A stretch of DNA of 64,000 bases. It comes from Syntrophales bacterium. GTDB taxonomy: Bacteria > Desulfobacterota > Syntrophia > Syntrophales > UBA8958. Numbering within the stretch: position 1 is the first letter of the stretch; every line of letters starts with the position of its first letter. The position numbers were made by a program, and so were the translations under genes. Below the pieces are notes generated by a model. That model saw nothing but the letters and a program-made list of their open reading frames with translations, made no database searches and had not been told where the DNA came from. The stretch spans positions 50,367-114,366 of the forward strand of contig JAOACW010000002.1 of assembly GCA_026417625.1 (NCBI GenBank), read 5' to 3'. Below are positions 9,151 to 17,220 of this stretch, piece after piece.

Positions 9151-9849
9151 ATGATTATGGGTGAGTTCATTAAAGTTGTTGTCTTGCACTTCGATGAGGT
9201 GTATTGTCTTTACGATCGGAAAATAAGGCGGTGGGGGGAAGAGATCGATCTGAGAGATATTCAGGAAACGAGGTATCTTTGTTCGTGGGAGAATCTGGCG
9301 AGGATAGAGAAACGCCTTCCCGATTTTGGTAGATGTGTGACCTTTATAGGTAAGGGTGATTACCACTACGTGACTTATCTCTTTCTAAAAAGGTTGGGGA
9401 CCCCCTTTGTCCTGCTCATTCTCGACAACCATCTGGATATGAAGAAAACCTTTAATGGTTACATAAGCTGTGGTTCGTGGGTAAGGGAGGCAGCAGAGCT
9501 TTTAAAACTTGAGAGGGTGTTTTTTGCCAACGATAGGATAAGGGGTGCTATAGGGGATAAAATAACTGGTTGTTCCTTCGTTTCCGAAGAGATAAAGAAG
9601 TTGGTGGGTGATATGCCCCTTTATGTGAGTATCGACAAAGATATACTGAGCAAAGCATATGTAGACACAAACTGGGATCAGGGAGATCTTTCCCCAGCTG
9701 ACATTATTGAGATCATAAAGAGTTTCCCCAAAGAAAAGTTCCTTGGCATTGACATATGCGGTGAACCTGATGGGTTGAGTTTTTATGAGCATTCAAGAAG
9801 CGAAGAGATCAACTTGATGATTCTGAGAGGGATATTTGAAGAAAAGTGA
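9151..9849 (+). CDS. Arginase/ureohydrolase-fold protein, substrate unknown
   Basis: About 232 residues with the two metal-binding patterns of the arginase fold: Asp92, His94 and Asp96 in DNHLDM, and Asp162/Asp164 in SIDKDIL. Ureohydrolases use two Mn ions to hydrolyse guanidino compounds such as arginine or agmatine. The protein is shorter than classical arginases and agmatinases (about 300), and the sequence around the first motif differs (DNHLD rather than DAHxD), so the substrate is not assigned. The start is uncertain: ATG at 9151 or 9157, or TTG at 9145; none has a good RBS. No polyamine gene is adjacent, although speE lies 7 kb away. Confidence 0.6.
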   Translation: MIMGEFIKVVVLHFDEVYCLYDRKIRRWGEEIDLRDIQETRYLCSWENLARIEKRLPDFGRCVTFIGKGDYHYVTYLFLKRLGTPFVLLILDNHLDMKKTFNGYISCGSWVREAAELLKLERVFFANDRIRGAIGDKITGCSFVSEEIKKLVGDMPLYVSIDKDILSKAYVDTNWDQGDLSPADIIEIIKSFPKEKFLGIDICGEPDGLSFYEHSRSEEINLMILRGIFEEK

Positions 9850-10469
9850 TGGGATCTTATGCGAATTGCCGTTATTTGTCATCTTTTTCATTCCTGCGCA
9901 GTTTAAGCGTTTCATCGAACTTAAGCCTTTTTGGGTATTGGTGGGATAAAGGTACTCCGCGATGGGATATATGGTCCTTTGCGTTTCGTATTTATGGCTG
10001 ATCATGAGTACTCCCGTAAATATAACTTCTACGATTTTCCGCATAGGCGTTTAGGGATTCGTTTGAGGAATCTGATATTGATATCCTTGTTGAGATTTTC
10101 GCCTTTACGGAGAAGATTCGTACGCCCTTTGAAAAAAAGATGGTGGCGCCCTGTGTTCGCTGGTTGAAGGGAGGGAGAAGAAAAACTGTTAAATCTCCAT
10201 CCTACGCTATCTGTAGTAAATGTTTCCCACCGGGACGATTTGATTGTTGTTTAAATTAACCGGATCGGGGGTACGCATGTTATGGGAGTCTTTTACCAAA
10301 GTTCTGTTCGTGAAGTTGACTCTTCTGGGAAATGGTTTTATCTATGGGATAACACAGAGAGATTTGTACACCCGGGGTTGGTTGGGCAGAACACTCAATG
10401 TTGGGGTGGCCTTGGGTTACGGTATGATGATGCTTTCTTTCCTCGGGGTTAAAGGTTAAAGCGGGAGAA
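9850..10469. other. 620-base stretch without an intact gene; decayed coding fragments
   Basis: No convincing complete gene is seen. Several short frames look protein-like but are interrupted. One starts at 9860 with MRIAVICHLFHS and stops after 15 residues; one near 9910-9999 reads FGYWWDKGTPRWDIWSF before a stop; one near 10026-10259 resembles a nucleotidyltransferase; one near 10255-10452 contains WFYLWDNTERFV. The pattern of coding-like pieces in different frames suggests relics of one or more lost genes. A frame at 10244-10459 also exists but is hydrophobic and looks like a shadow of the last fragment. Confidence 0.4.
10026..10259 (+). pseudogene. Possible remnant of a MNT-type nucleotidyltransferase
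   Basis: In one frame, bases 10047-10094 read AFRDSFEESDIDILVE, which resembles the core of minimal nucleotidyltransferases (GS, a few residues, then SDIDLLVE). An in-frame TAG at 10044-10046 sits where the conserved Ser would be; a single base change would restore it, and the preceding codons are each one change from LFG. There is no start codon upstream before another stop at 10023. Downstream, the frame continues to 10259 but loses family similarity, suggesting a frameshift. These domains are often antitoxins partnered with HEPN proteins; no partner is seen. The call rests on one short motif. Confidence 0.3.
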
Positions 10470-11831
10470 ATGGGTATGGTAGATGCGATGTTACGTGATT
10501 TTTTCTCTGTAGCGCGAAAGGTGGGTGTTTCCATTTCCACTTCTGAAGCCATAGATGCCGTGAAAGCTGTCGAACTCGTAGGGTTTGGAGATAGGGATAC
10601 CTTGCGGGATGCTCTCCTCGTTTCCCTCGCAAAGACATTTTCTGAGAAGGCTCAACTTGCGGAGTGTTTCGATCGCTTTTTTTCCCTTAGGGCTATCCCG
10701 TTGAGCAATTCAGTCAGAAAAGAAAGGTCAGCTAAGTTGTTTAGAGAGAGGATTAAAGGTGATGTTCCACTTACATGGGCACTCATCACCGGCGATGTGG
10801 CAGGACTTTTCAGTGCCCTCGGTGCCGCAGCCGATCAGGAAAACATATCGGGTATGCGTTCAAGTATTCAGCTTAACCTGTTTACCTGGAGGATATTGAA
10901 CAGGATGGGTATTTCTGAACTTGATGCACAGATACGGGAGCTGTGTGAGCAGGGAGACACATCGGCTCTTGAACTAGCAGCTATACTGCAGGATTTGCGC
11001 GACCAGTTCGTGAAGGGTGTGCGGGATTATGTGAGGCGGCGCTTTGAGTCATCCTGGGATTTGGAAGAGTTTAGAAAAGGTGAGGAGTTGAGATTGCGGC
11101 GAGTAAGTCTTTCAGCTGTGGAGGAGAAAGATTATGAAAAAATGCAGTTCCTAATCCAGCGGATAGTGAAGCGACTGAATGATCTTTACTCCCGTCGCCG
11201 CAAACGGGCTCGCCGGGGTGTCCTAGACTTCAAAAGAACACTGAGGAAAAATGTGACGTATCAGGGGTTTCTTTTTGTTCCTATGTGGAAAAAGCGGAAA
11301 ATAGATCGTCCGGATGTGGTGACTATATGTGATGTTAGTCGTTCTGTTATAAGGTACGTTCGTTTTCTACTTCTTTTTCTCTATGGATTGAGCAAAGAGA
11401 TTGTACGGATAAGGTCGTTTGTCTTTTGTACGAATCTTGTAGAGGTCACTGAGCTTTTTGAGAGGTATTCCGTAGCCGAGGCTATAGAAAGGATCCAGAA
11501 TGTGATCGACATCCCCCTCATAATGGGGCGAACAGATTACGAGAGGGCATTCGGTGAGTTCTGCAGGCATTATTTGGATGCGGTAAATCACCGAACAACA
11601 GTTCTCGTTCTCGGGGATGCTAGGAACAACTATACTGATCCTCATCCCGAAAATCTCCGTGCCATATACGAAAAATGCCACAGACTTATATGGTTGAACC
11701 CGGAAATTCCCTCTCTTTGGGGCTCAGGAGATTCAGAGATGCACCGTTTTGCACCGTTCTGTACTAAGGTGCTGGAATGCAACACGGTGGACCATATTGA
11801 CCGTATTGTTTCTGTAATACTTAGAAGGTGA
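10470..11831 (+). CDS. VWA-domain protein of the CoxE type
   Basis: This 453-residue protein has a helical N-terminal half and a C-terminal von Willebrand A domain of the CoxE type. The MIDAS metal site is complete: Asp288 in DVSRS, Thr355 in GRTDYERAF and Asp383 in GDARNNY. CoxE-like proteins normally work with a MoxR-family AAA+ ATPase to mature metalloenzymes or other targets. No MoxR gene is found beside it or in this window. The gene is followed 19 bases later by an APH/P-loop kinase fusion, suggesting a two-gene unit. A GGGAGA precedes the ATG. Confidence 0.8.
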   Translation: MGMVDAMLRDFFSVARKVGVSISTSEAIDAVKAVELVGFGDRDTLRDALLVSLAKTFSEKAQLAECFDRFFSLRAIPLSNSVRKERSAKLFRERIKGDVPLTWALITGDVAGLFSALGAAADQENISGMRSSIQLNLFTWRILNRMGISELDAQIRELCEQGDTSALELAAILQDLRDQFVKGVRDYVRRRFESSWDLEEFRKGEELRLRRVSLSAVEEKDYEKMQFLIQRIVKRLNDLYSRRRKRARRGVLDFKRTLRKNVTYQGFLFVPMWKKRKIDRPDVVTICDVSRSVIRYVRFLLLFLYGLSKEIVRIRSFVFCTNLVEVTELFERYSVAEAIERIQNVIDIPLIMGRTDYERAFGEFCRHYLDAVNHRTTVLVLGDARNNYTDPHPENLRAIYEKCHRLIWLNPEIPSLWGSGDSEMHRFAPFCTKVLECNTVDHIDRIVSVILRR

Positions 11832-11850
11832 GTATTTGGAGGTGTAAATC

Positions 11851-13422
11851 TTGGACAGGATAATTACCGCGATGAGTAACCCAGCGTTTTATCCTCACAA
11901 CCCGGAGAGTGTTGATGTAGTTCAGACCCATATCTCTTTCATATTTCTCGCGGGTGATGAGGTTTATAAGGTAAAAAAGCCAGTGGATTTTGGTTTTCTT
12001 GATTTCACCACTTTGGAGAAGAGACGTTTCTTCTGTGAGGAGGAGTTGCGATTGAACAGGCGATTGGCCCCTTCTGTGTATCTCGATGTGGTACCTGTGA
12101 CCGAACAAGGGGGTTCACTTAGTCTGAGCGGTGCGGGGCAGGTGGTGGAGTATGCGTTGCGCATGAGGCGTCTTCCTGAGGAGAGAATGCTGAAGAAGCT
12201 TTTGAACCGTGAGGATTTTGATCCCTCTGTGATGGATGTTATAGCGGAAAAGCTCGCGTCTTTTCACAGGGATGCAGCGACGGGAGAGCAGGTAAATGTT
12301 TATGGAAGCTTGGATACGATTCGAAGGAATCACGAAGAGAATTTCTACCAGACTGAGAAATATCGAGATATAACCATACCTTCAATCACTTTCCGTTTTA
12401 TAAAATGTTACGCTTACTCATTCATGGAAGAAAAAAAGGAACTTTTTGAGAAAAGGGTTAGGGATGGTCGCATCAGGGAGGGACATGGAGATCTCCATTT
12501 GGAGCACATTATAGTGGCCGACGAGGAGGTTGTTATATTTGATTGCATAGAGTTCAATGAGCGTTTTCGCTGCGCGGATGTTGTTGCTGACGTGGCCTTT
12601 CTTGCGATGGATTTAGATTATAACGGTTATCCCTCGTTTGGTGATCGGTTTGTGAAGGCGTACGTAAATGCAAGTGGTGATGGAGAGCTTAACACTCTGC
12701 TGGATTTCTACAAGTGCTACTATGCATACGTTCGTGGCAAGGTGGTAAGCTTCAAGCTAGACGATCCTCACGTGGATGACCGGGAGAAGGAAAGAGATCT
12801 TGAGGTGGCCCAGAGGTATTTTGATCTCGCGTATACCTATGCGGCTCGCATGGATGTTCCCGTGCTTGTCGTAATGGCGGGATTGATGGGAACGGGAAAA
12901 AGCGTACTAGCCGAAAGAATAGGGAAGAGGATCGGTGCGGAAGTAATAAGAAGCGATGTTTTGAGGAAGGAGATGTTTTCTATTCCGTTAACAGAACACC
13001 GTCTGGATCCCTTTGGAGAGGGGTTATACACAGAAGACATCTCTAAACGAGTTTATGCCCGTGCCCTTGAGCGGGCTCTATCCACGTTGTCGAGAGGTAA
13101 GTCGGTAATTATCGACGCTTCATATAAGAGGGCAGAGGAGAGGAAAAAGGTTTCAAAAGCAGCGGAAACTATGGGTGTAAAGTGTTTCGTTGTGGAATGT
13201 TTGTGTCCGGAAGAGACGGTAAAGTCGAGATTGGAATCTCGGATGAGGACCTCTTCTGATGCTTCAGATGGACGCTGGGAGATCTTCGAAGCGCAGAAAA
13301 AGGATTTTGAACCAGTTCGAGAATTTCCGTCATCGCTTCACATTAGAGTTGATACATCACAGTCCATAGAAAGATGCGAAGAGCTTGTACTTACCCGTTT
13401 GAAGGGATGGGTTGAGTTATAA
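11851..13422 (+). CDS. Fusion of an aminoglycoside phosphotransferase-like kinase and a P-loop (AAA/Zeta-like) kinase
   Basis: The N-terminal half (about residues 20-310) is an APH/choline-kinase-like domain with the catalytic HGDLHLEH motif (Asp214) and the metal-binding Asp231 in IFDCIE. The C-terminal half starts with Walker A GLMGTGKS (Lys350) and resembles small P-loop kinases. This two-domain architecture is widespread in bacteria and is of unknown physiological role; it should not be read as antibiotic resistance. The start is TTG at 11851, supported by a strong GGAGGTG RBS seven bases upstream. It probably shares a transcript with the CoxE-like gene. Confidence 0.8.
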   Translation: MDRIITAMSNPAFYPHNPESVDVVQTHISFIFLAGDEVYKVKKPVDFGFLDFTTLEKRRFFCEEELRLNRRLAPSVYLDVVPVTEQGGSLSLSGAGQVVEYALRMRRLPEERMLKKLLNREDFDPSVMDVIAEKLASFHRDAATGEQVNVYGSLDTIRRNHEENFYQTEKYRDITIPSITFRFIKCYAYSFMEEKKELFEKRVRDGRIREGHGDLHLEHIIVADEEVVIFDCIEFNERFRCADVVADVAFLAMDLDYNGYPSFGDRFVKAYVNASGDGELNTLLDFYKCYYAYVRGKVVSFKLDDPHVDDREKERDLEVAQRYFDLAYTYAARMDVPVLVVMAGLMGTGKSVLAERIGKRIGAEVIRSDVLRKEMFSIPLTEHRLDPFGEGLYTEDISKRVYARALERALSTLSRGKSVIIDASYKRAEERKKVSKAAETMGVKCFVVECLCPEETVKSRLESRMRTSSDASDGRWEIFEAQKKDFEPVREFPSSLHIRVDTSQSIERCEELVLTRLKGWVEL

Positions 13423-13442
13423 TTTTGTGATTACTTTATTAA

Positions 13443-14264
13443 TCACGGTGTATGCCTTCCTCTTCCGTCTTCCGGTAGTTTTAACCTCTGGTCTTCCGCG
13501 GCTCTATCGAGTAGAGATTCCTTTATTTGTTCTTTTTTTGCTTCGTTTTGTTGTTTTTCGATTTCCCTTTTATCAGTCTTGGCTTCCTCTTTGGCGAGGC
13601 GTTCCCTTGCTTCCTTCAGGTAAGTTTTGGTTTTGTAATCCAGACCTAGATTGGGGTAGTTCTTCTCGATGTACTCAAATCGTTTAATCGCGGCACGGTA
13701 TTTCTTCTGTTTGAAGTAAAATTCGCCGACATAGAACTCGTGTTCCGCTAATCTCCTTCGGCATTCCTGCAATTTCTGCTCAGCTAAAGGGGCGAATTTA
13801 CTCTGTGGATATCTAGTAATTAGCTTTTCGAATTCCTTAACTGCCCTTATAGTCGATGTTTGATCCCTATCTATGGACATCATCTGTTTGTAATGACACA
13901 TACCTAGCTGGTATATTACGTAAGGTACATGTTCGTTAGTAGGGTGAAGATTGAGAAAATCCGTGTATGCCAGCTCTGCTTCTGCGTAGTTACCTTCACT
14001 GAAGTACGCGTCTCCTATGCCTATCTCTGCCATGATAGCAAGATGATGGATGGGGAACTGTTCTTTGAGTCTAGTGAAGTGCTCAATAGCTCTTTTGTAC
14101 CTGCCATCTTTGTAAGCTTCCACACCCGCCGCGTATAGCGCTTCAGGTGTTCCCCTGGCCATCTTTCTCCTGCCCCAGAGATCTTTCCACCAGGCACACC
14201 CTGTAAAGGTGAGGAGCAGAGACACCATTAGAGTTGCAGAGATTATTTTTCTATGGTTCCTCAA
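13443..14264 (-). CDS. bamD: Outer membrane assembly lipoprotein BamD
   Basis: This 273-residue lipoprotein has a signal peptide ending in the lipobox TFTGC, with Cys23 as the lipidated residue. The body is made of TPR-like helices (for example GVEAYKDGRYKRAIEHF and IGDAYFSEGNYAEAELAY), as in BamD/ComL. BamD is the essential helper of BamA in inserting beta-barrel proteins into the outer membrane. The C terminus after about residue 220 is a charged, Lys/Glu-rich extension. It lies 14 bases downstream of trxA on the same strand and converges with the kinase fusion gene. Confidence 0.88.
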   Translation of the reverse strand: MRNHRKIISATLMVSLLLTFTGCAWWKDLWGRRKMARGTPEALYAAGVEAYKDGRYKRAIEHFTRLKEQFPIHHLAIMAEIGIGDAYFSEGNYAEAELAYTDFLNLHPTNEHVPYVIYQLGMCHYKQMMSIDRDQTSTIRAVKEFEKLITRYPQSKFAPLAEQKLQECRRRLAEHEFYVGEFYFKQKKYRAAIKRFEYIEKNYPNLGLDYKTKTYLKEARERLAKEEAKTDKREIEKQQNEAKKEQIKESLLDRAAEDQRLKLPEDGRGRHTP

Positions 14265-14278
14265 ATGTGGCCTCAGTT

Positions 14279-14608
14279 TTAAAGTACCTTTTTTATCATC
14301 GCCTCGATCTTGTCTTTGGGTACCACACCAATCACTCCGTCAACGGGGGCCCCATCTTTAAAAAGGATAAGGGTAGGGATGCTCCGGATACCGTATTTCG
14401 ACGTAGTAACTGGATTTTCGTCCACATTCAATTTGGAGACTATGATGCGATCACCGTATTCCTGAGCGATTTGTTCAATGGTGGGTGCAAGCATTCTGCA
14501 TGGACCGCACCACGGAGCCCAGAAGTCAACAAGCGCCGGTTTATCGGCTTTGAGTATCTCTCTATCGAAACTCTGATCAGTCACTACGAGAGGGGTTTCC
14601 CCTTTCAT
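14279..14608 (-). CDS. trxA: Thioredoxin
   Basis: A standard 109-residue thioredoxin with the redox pair Cys34 and Cys37 in WCGPC and the cis-Pro loop in SIPTLILF. It acts in the cytoplasm as a general disulfide reductant. A strong AGGAGG RBS precedes the ATG. It is divergent from the nucleoside phosphorylase gene across about 125 bases and reads towards bamD. No thioredoxin reductase is adjacent. Confidence 0.93.
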   Translation of the reverse strand: MKGETPLVVTDQSFDREILKADKPALVDFWAPWCGPCRMLAPTIEQIAQEYGDRIIVSKLNVDENPVTTSKYGIRSIPTLILFKDGAPVDGVIGVVPKDKIEAMIKKVL

Positions 14609-14733
14609 TTTCTCCTCCTAAAAAAGGCTAATATTGAAAATTTTTTCTCACATCGCCTCAACCTTGTCAATCTTCTTTTCTCTACATTGAAAATCTGGTA
14701 TGGATTCTTTTAAAGGCAACGTTTGAAAACACT

Positions 14734-15447
14734 ATGAGACGCTTGGGAATCATATCTGGTACCATTGCCCTCTGGCAAGATAGAATCGCACGGGAATTTG
14801 AACGAAGGGTAATTGAAACCCCCTATGGAATTACTCCTGTATGGTTCTCGGCAGATGTAGCAATAGTGGCACGCCATGTCGAAGAGTCAGGTCGTGTCTA
14901 TGTCCTGCCTCATAGGATAAATCACCCAGCGAATCTGGCGGCCCTTAAATCGCTTGGTGTTACTGAAGTGGTGGGTTTGAACTCCGTTGGTTCTCTCAAA
15001 TTGGATATTACACCTGGCTCTGTTGTTGTGCCCCACGATTTTGTTATGCTTTACCCGGGACCAACCATAGCTACGGATGCTCCATTACATATCCTTCCAG
15101 TTTTGAGTGAGAGAGTGAGGGAGAAGTGTCTTAAGGCGGCGAACCTCTGTGGCATTGAGGTGGTTTCCAAAGGTGTTTACTGGCAGACACCGGGGCCAAG
15201 ACTGGAGACAAAGGCAGAAATAGCAATGATGGCAAATATAGCCGATGTTGTGGGAATGACTATGGCTTCCGAAGCGATTATCGCGAGGGAGATGGAGATA
15301 GAATATGCTTCACTCTGCTCCGTGGATAACTACGCTCACGGTATTGTTGAAGAGGCTCTGTCATTGGAGACAATTCTTGAAAACAGCAGAAGGAATGCCC
15401 AAAGAATTGCCACTATCATTGAAAGGTACATAGAGATGATGCGTTAA
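14734..15447 (+). CDS. MTAP/PNP-family purine nucleoside phosphorylase
   Basis: This 237-residue protein has the purine nucleoside phosphorylase fold of the trimeric MTAP/MTIP type. The phosphate-site start LGIISGT, the PHRINHPAN motif, the SVGSL strand and the GMTMASEA substrate-loop motif are all present. Such enzymes split methylthioadenosine, methylthioinosine or inosine/guanosine with phosphate. The base-binding loop reads VDNYAHG, with Asn rather than the two Asp of strict adenosine-type enzymes, so a 6-oxopurine substrate is more likely, but this is an inference. It is somewhat short compared with MTAP (about 260-290). Confidence 0.8.
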   Translation: MRRLGIISGTIALWQDRIAREFERRVIETPYGITPVWFSADVAIVARHVEESGRVYVLPHRINHPANLAALKSLGVTEVVGLNSVGSLKLDITPGSVVVPHDFVMLYPGPTIATDAPLHILPVLSERVREKCLKAANLCGIEVVSKGVYWQTPGPRLETKAEIAMMANIADVVGMTMASEAIIAREMEIEYASLCSVDNYAHGIVEEALSLETILENSRRNAQRIATIIERYIEMMR

Positions 15448-15481
15448 AGGTTGGTGATCGTGTTTTCCATGGGGATGATTT

Positions 15482-15958
15482 ATGAATGCTAATGAGGCGA
15501 GAAGATTGGGGTTGCTCCTGGAGACCATGGCTAAGTTAGAAGAGGCTATAGCGGAACTTTACGATGAATGTGCCTTAAAATGGTCAAATGAGGGGATGTT
15601 CTGGAGGGAAATGGGTGAAGAGGAAAGGAGGCATGCGAAGATACTCAGACAGCTCGTAGAGATTTTGAGGGAGAATCCCGACCAGTTTGAGATAGGCCGT
15701 CTCTTTAATGAGGTGGCGATTAATACGGTGATTTCTGGGGTAAGAAAACATACTGAAAGTGTTCGAAAAGGAGTTTATGATTTTGTTAAGGTTTTGAATA
15801 TTGCCAATGATCTGGAGTCTTCCCTTCTGGAATTCCGTTATACGGAGCTTTTTAAGACGAGAAACGTTGGGTATCAGAATTTGCTGAACGAGATATTTCA
15901 GGAAACGGTGAACCATCGTAACCGGTTGCTAAGGAAAATAAAAGAGTCGAATGTTTAG
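15482..15958 (+). CDS. Ferritin-like/rubrerythrin-fold protein
   Basis: A helical protein of 158 residues with ferritin-like di-iron patterns: the EEERRH motif at about 46-51 gives an ExxH-type pair, and a second ETVNHR motif lies near the C terminus. There is no rubredoxin-type CxxC domain, so it is not a full rubrerythrin. Proteins of this kind often protect anaerobes from peroxide or handle iron, but the exact function is unknown. The closest neighbour is the phosphorylase 34 bases upstream, with an intervening GGGGATGA RBS. Confidence 0.6.
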   Translation: MNANEARRLGLLLETMAKLEEAIAELYDECALKWSNEGMFWREMGEEERRHAKILRQLVEILRENPDQFEIGRLFNEVAINTVISGVRKHTESVRKGVYDFVKVLNIANDLESSLLEFRYTELFKTRNVGYQNLLNEIFQETVNHRNRLLRKIKESNV

Positions 15959-16102
15959 AAAGGTCTTTAGGTGAAACCACCTCTATTCCTTACCGTTTAG
16001 AGCCTTAATTTTTATTTGCAATAAAAATTTTATACCCCTTTGAGGTTTTTGGTTTTTTCCCTTTTTATATATGGCATTTCTCTCTGGGACTTATGATGTT
16101 TG

Positions 16103-16121
16103 AATCGTTCCTGGAACGGTT
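16103..16121. promoter_or_regulatory. 19-base operator-like palindrome
   Basis: Arms AATCGTTCC and GGAACGGTT flank one central base. All positions pair except one T opposite G. The very short centre argues for a dimeric protein binding site rather than an RNA hairpin. It lies 10 bases ahead of the Cys-rich short ORF. No known regulator consensus is claimed. Confidence 0.35.
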
Positions 16122-16130
16122 GTATGTCAT

Positions 16131-16208
16131 ATGCATTTGTGTGATTTTGAGAGCTGTAAATGCTGTCCGATAAACCGATGTCTCAAATCGGGTTGCAGGT
16201 GTATGTGA
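16131..16208 (+). CDS. Putative 25-residue cysteine-rich micro-ORF
   Basis: ATG at 16131 opens a 25-codon frame ending in TGA. It encodes seven cysteines at positions 4, 9, 11, 12, 17, 22 and 24, including CKCC and CRC clusters, a composition seen in metal-binding peptides. There is no clear RBS, which weakens the case. An operator-like palindrome lies just upstream. It could be a chance frame; no family is recognised. Confidence 0.25.
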   Translation: MHLCDFESCKCCPINRCLKSGCRCM

Positions 16209-16361
16209 AAGATTTTAGGTGTCCAGTTAATAAGCAATAAATTGTCGTCTGCGGTCTCTACGTACTTTGTCAGACCAGCTCTTGTCCCTTATGTTAATTT
16301 GTGATAATCGGGATTTTTTCGAATATTTCACAATTCCTCGAACGAAGGAGAATACTGAGCC

Positions 16362-17210
16362 ATGCATCTCTGGTTTACTGAAAGTGATATAAGGAGTTTT
16401 GGTCCTTTGTTTAAAGTAAAAAGAACACTTTGCCTTGTGGAGAGTAAGTTTCAGAAGATAGCCGTTTACGAGACACCTGAATTGGGACGTCTACTCGTTA
16501 TTGATGGATTGGTTATGAGTTGTGAGTACGATGAGTTTGCCTATCATGAAATGTTGGCTCACGTACCTCTCTATGTACATCCCAACCCGAAATATGTCCT
16601 GATTATCGGTGGAGGTGATGGAGGAACGTTGAGAGAGGTTGTTAAACATGAGACGGTTGAAAAGGTGGATCTCGTGGAGATAGATGAGGAAGTGATAAAA
16701 ATAACCAGAGAGTTTCTCCCAGGTCTCGCATCTGCCTTTGATCATCCTAAGGTCACCATCTGTATAATGGATGGCTATGAGTATGTAAAATGTGCCCGTA
16801 ATCTGTATGATGTAATACTGGTGGACGGATCCGATCCGGTTGGACCGGCGGAGAGACTTTTTTCGCAGGAGTTCTTTGAATTATGTCGCCGGATACTGAA
16901 TGATGAAGGGGTCTTTGTGTCTCAGACAGAAAGTCCATATGATGTGAATCTAAAAGCACACGTGCCGGTTATATTCAGCCGTTTGAGGGCCGTTTTCCCC
17001 AGAACCATGATGTATCTTGCCAATGTGTCCACCTATCCATCGGGATTGTGGTCTTTTGCCTTCTCTTCTGACCGGTATGATCCAATTGAAGATTTTCGGA
17101 AAGATCGTTTTGAGAGGGATGGGCTTGTCCTTAAATACTACAATGCGGATATACACAGAGCTGCATTTGTATTACCAAATTTTGTCAGAGAGATAATAGG
17201 GAGCAAGTGA
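16362..17210 (+). CDS. speE: Spermidine synthase (polyamine aminopropyltransferase)
   Basis: This 282-residue protein has the spermidine synthase fold: an N-terminal beta region, a SAM-type glycine loop GGGDGG at 83-88, the acidic VEIDEE motif near 105-110 and the VDGSDP motif around Asp155/Asp158. It transfers aminopropyl groups from decarboxylated SAM to putrescine. No speD (SAM decarboxylase) gene lies beside it, so the donor must be made by a gene elsewhere. A GAAGGAG sequence precedes the ATG at a rather long spacing. It converges with the MBL gene, with 10 bases between stops. Confidence 0.9.
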   Translation: MHLWFTESDIRSFGPLFKVKRTLCLVESKFQKIAVYETPELGRLLVIDGLVMSCEYDEFAYHEMLAHVPLYVHPNPKYVLIIGGGDGGTLREVVKHETVEKVDLVEIDEEVIKITREFLPGLASAFDHPKVTICIMDGYEYVKCARNLYDVILVDGSDPVGPAERLFSQEFFELCRRILNDEGVFVSQTESPYDVNLKAHVPVIFSRLRAVFPRTMMYLANVSTYPSGLWSFAFSSDRYDPIEDFRKDRFERDGLVLKYYNADIHRAAFVLPNFVREIIGSK

Positions 17211-17220
17211 GTGTTGTTGC

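Larger units (their letters stand above)
15959..16361. other. 403-base intergenic region with palindromes and a tiny Cys-rich ORF
   Basis: No ordinary gene is present. It holds an AT-rich perfect hairpin at 16007-16029 (10-base arms, 3-base loop), a near-perfect 19-base palindrome at 16103-16121 built on CGTTCC/GGAACG, a cysteine-rich short ORF at 16131-16208, and widely spaced TTGTGA and TCACAA arms between about 16300 and 16335. The latter sits shortly before speE and could be a regulator site. No known riboswitch was recognised. Confidence 0.5.

Noticed and set aside
8958-9164. 68-residue frame between the Spy-like and arginase-like genes
   Set aside because: Hydrophobic and Cys-rich but with no RBS or recognised motif, and it runs into the downstream gene; likely chance.
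10244-10459. 71-residue hydrophobic frame with TTG start
   Set aside because: Overlaps a more protein-like frame at 10255-10452; it looks like a shadow of that fragment and has no good RBS.
11851-13422. Aminoglycoside resistance gene
   Set aside because: The APH-like domain is part of a widespread two-domain fusion of unknown role; family resemblance alone does not support resistance.
13427-13446. Inverted repeat GTGATTA/TAATCAC between convergent genes
   Set aside because: Seven-base AT-rich stem with no T tract on either strand; too weak to call a terminator.
15969-15982. AGGTG/CACCT hairpin after the ferritin-like gene
   Set aside because: Five-base stem without a T tract.
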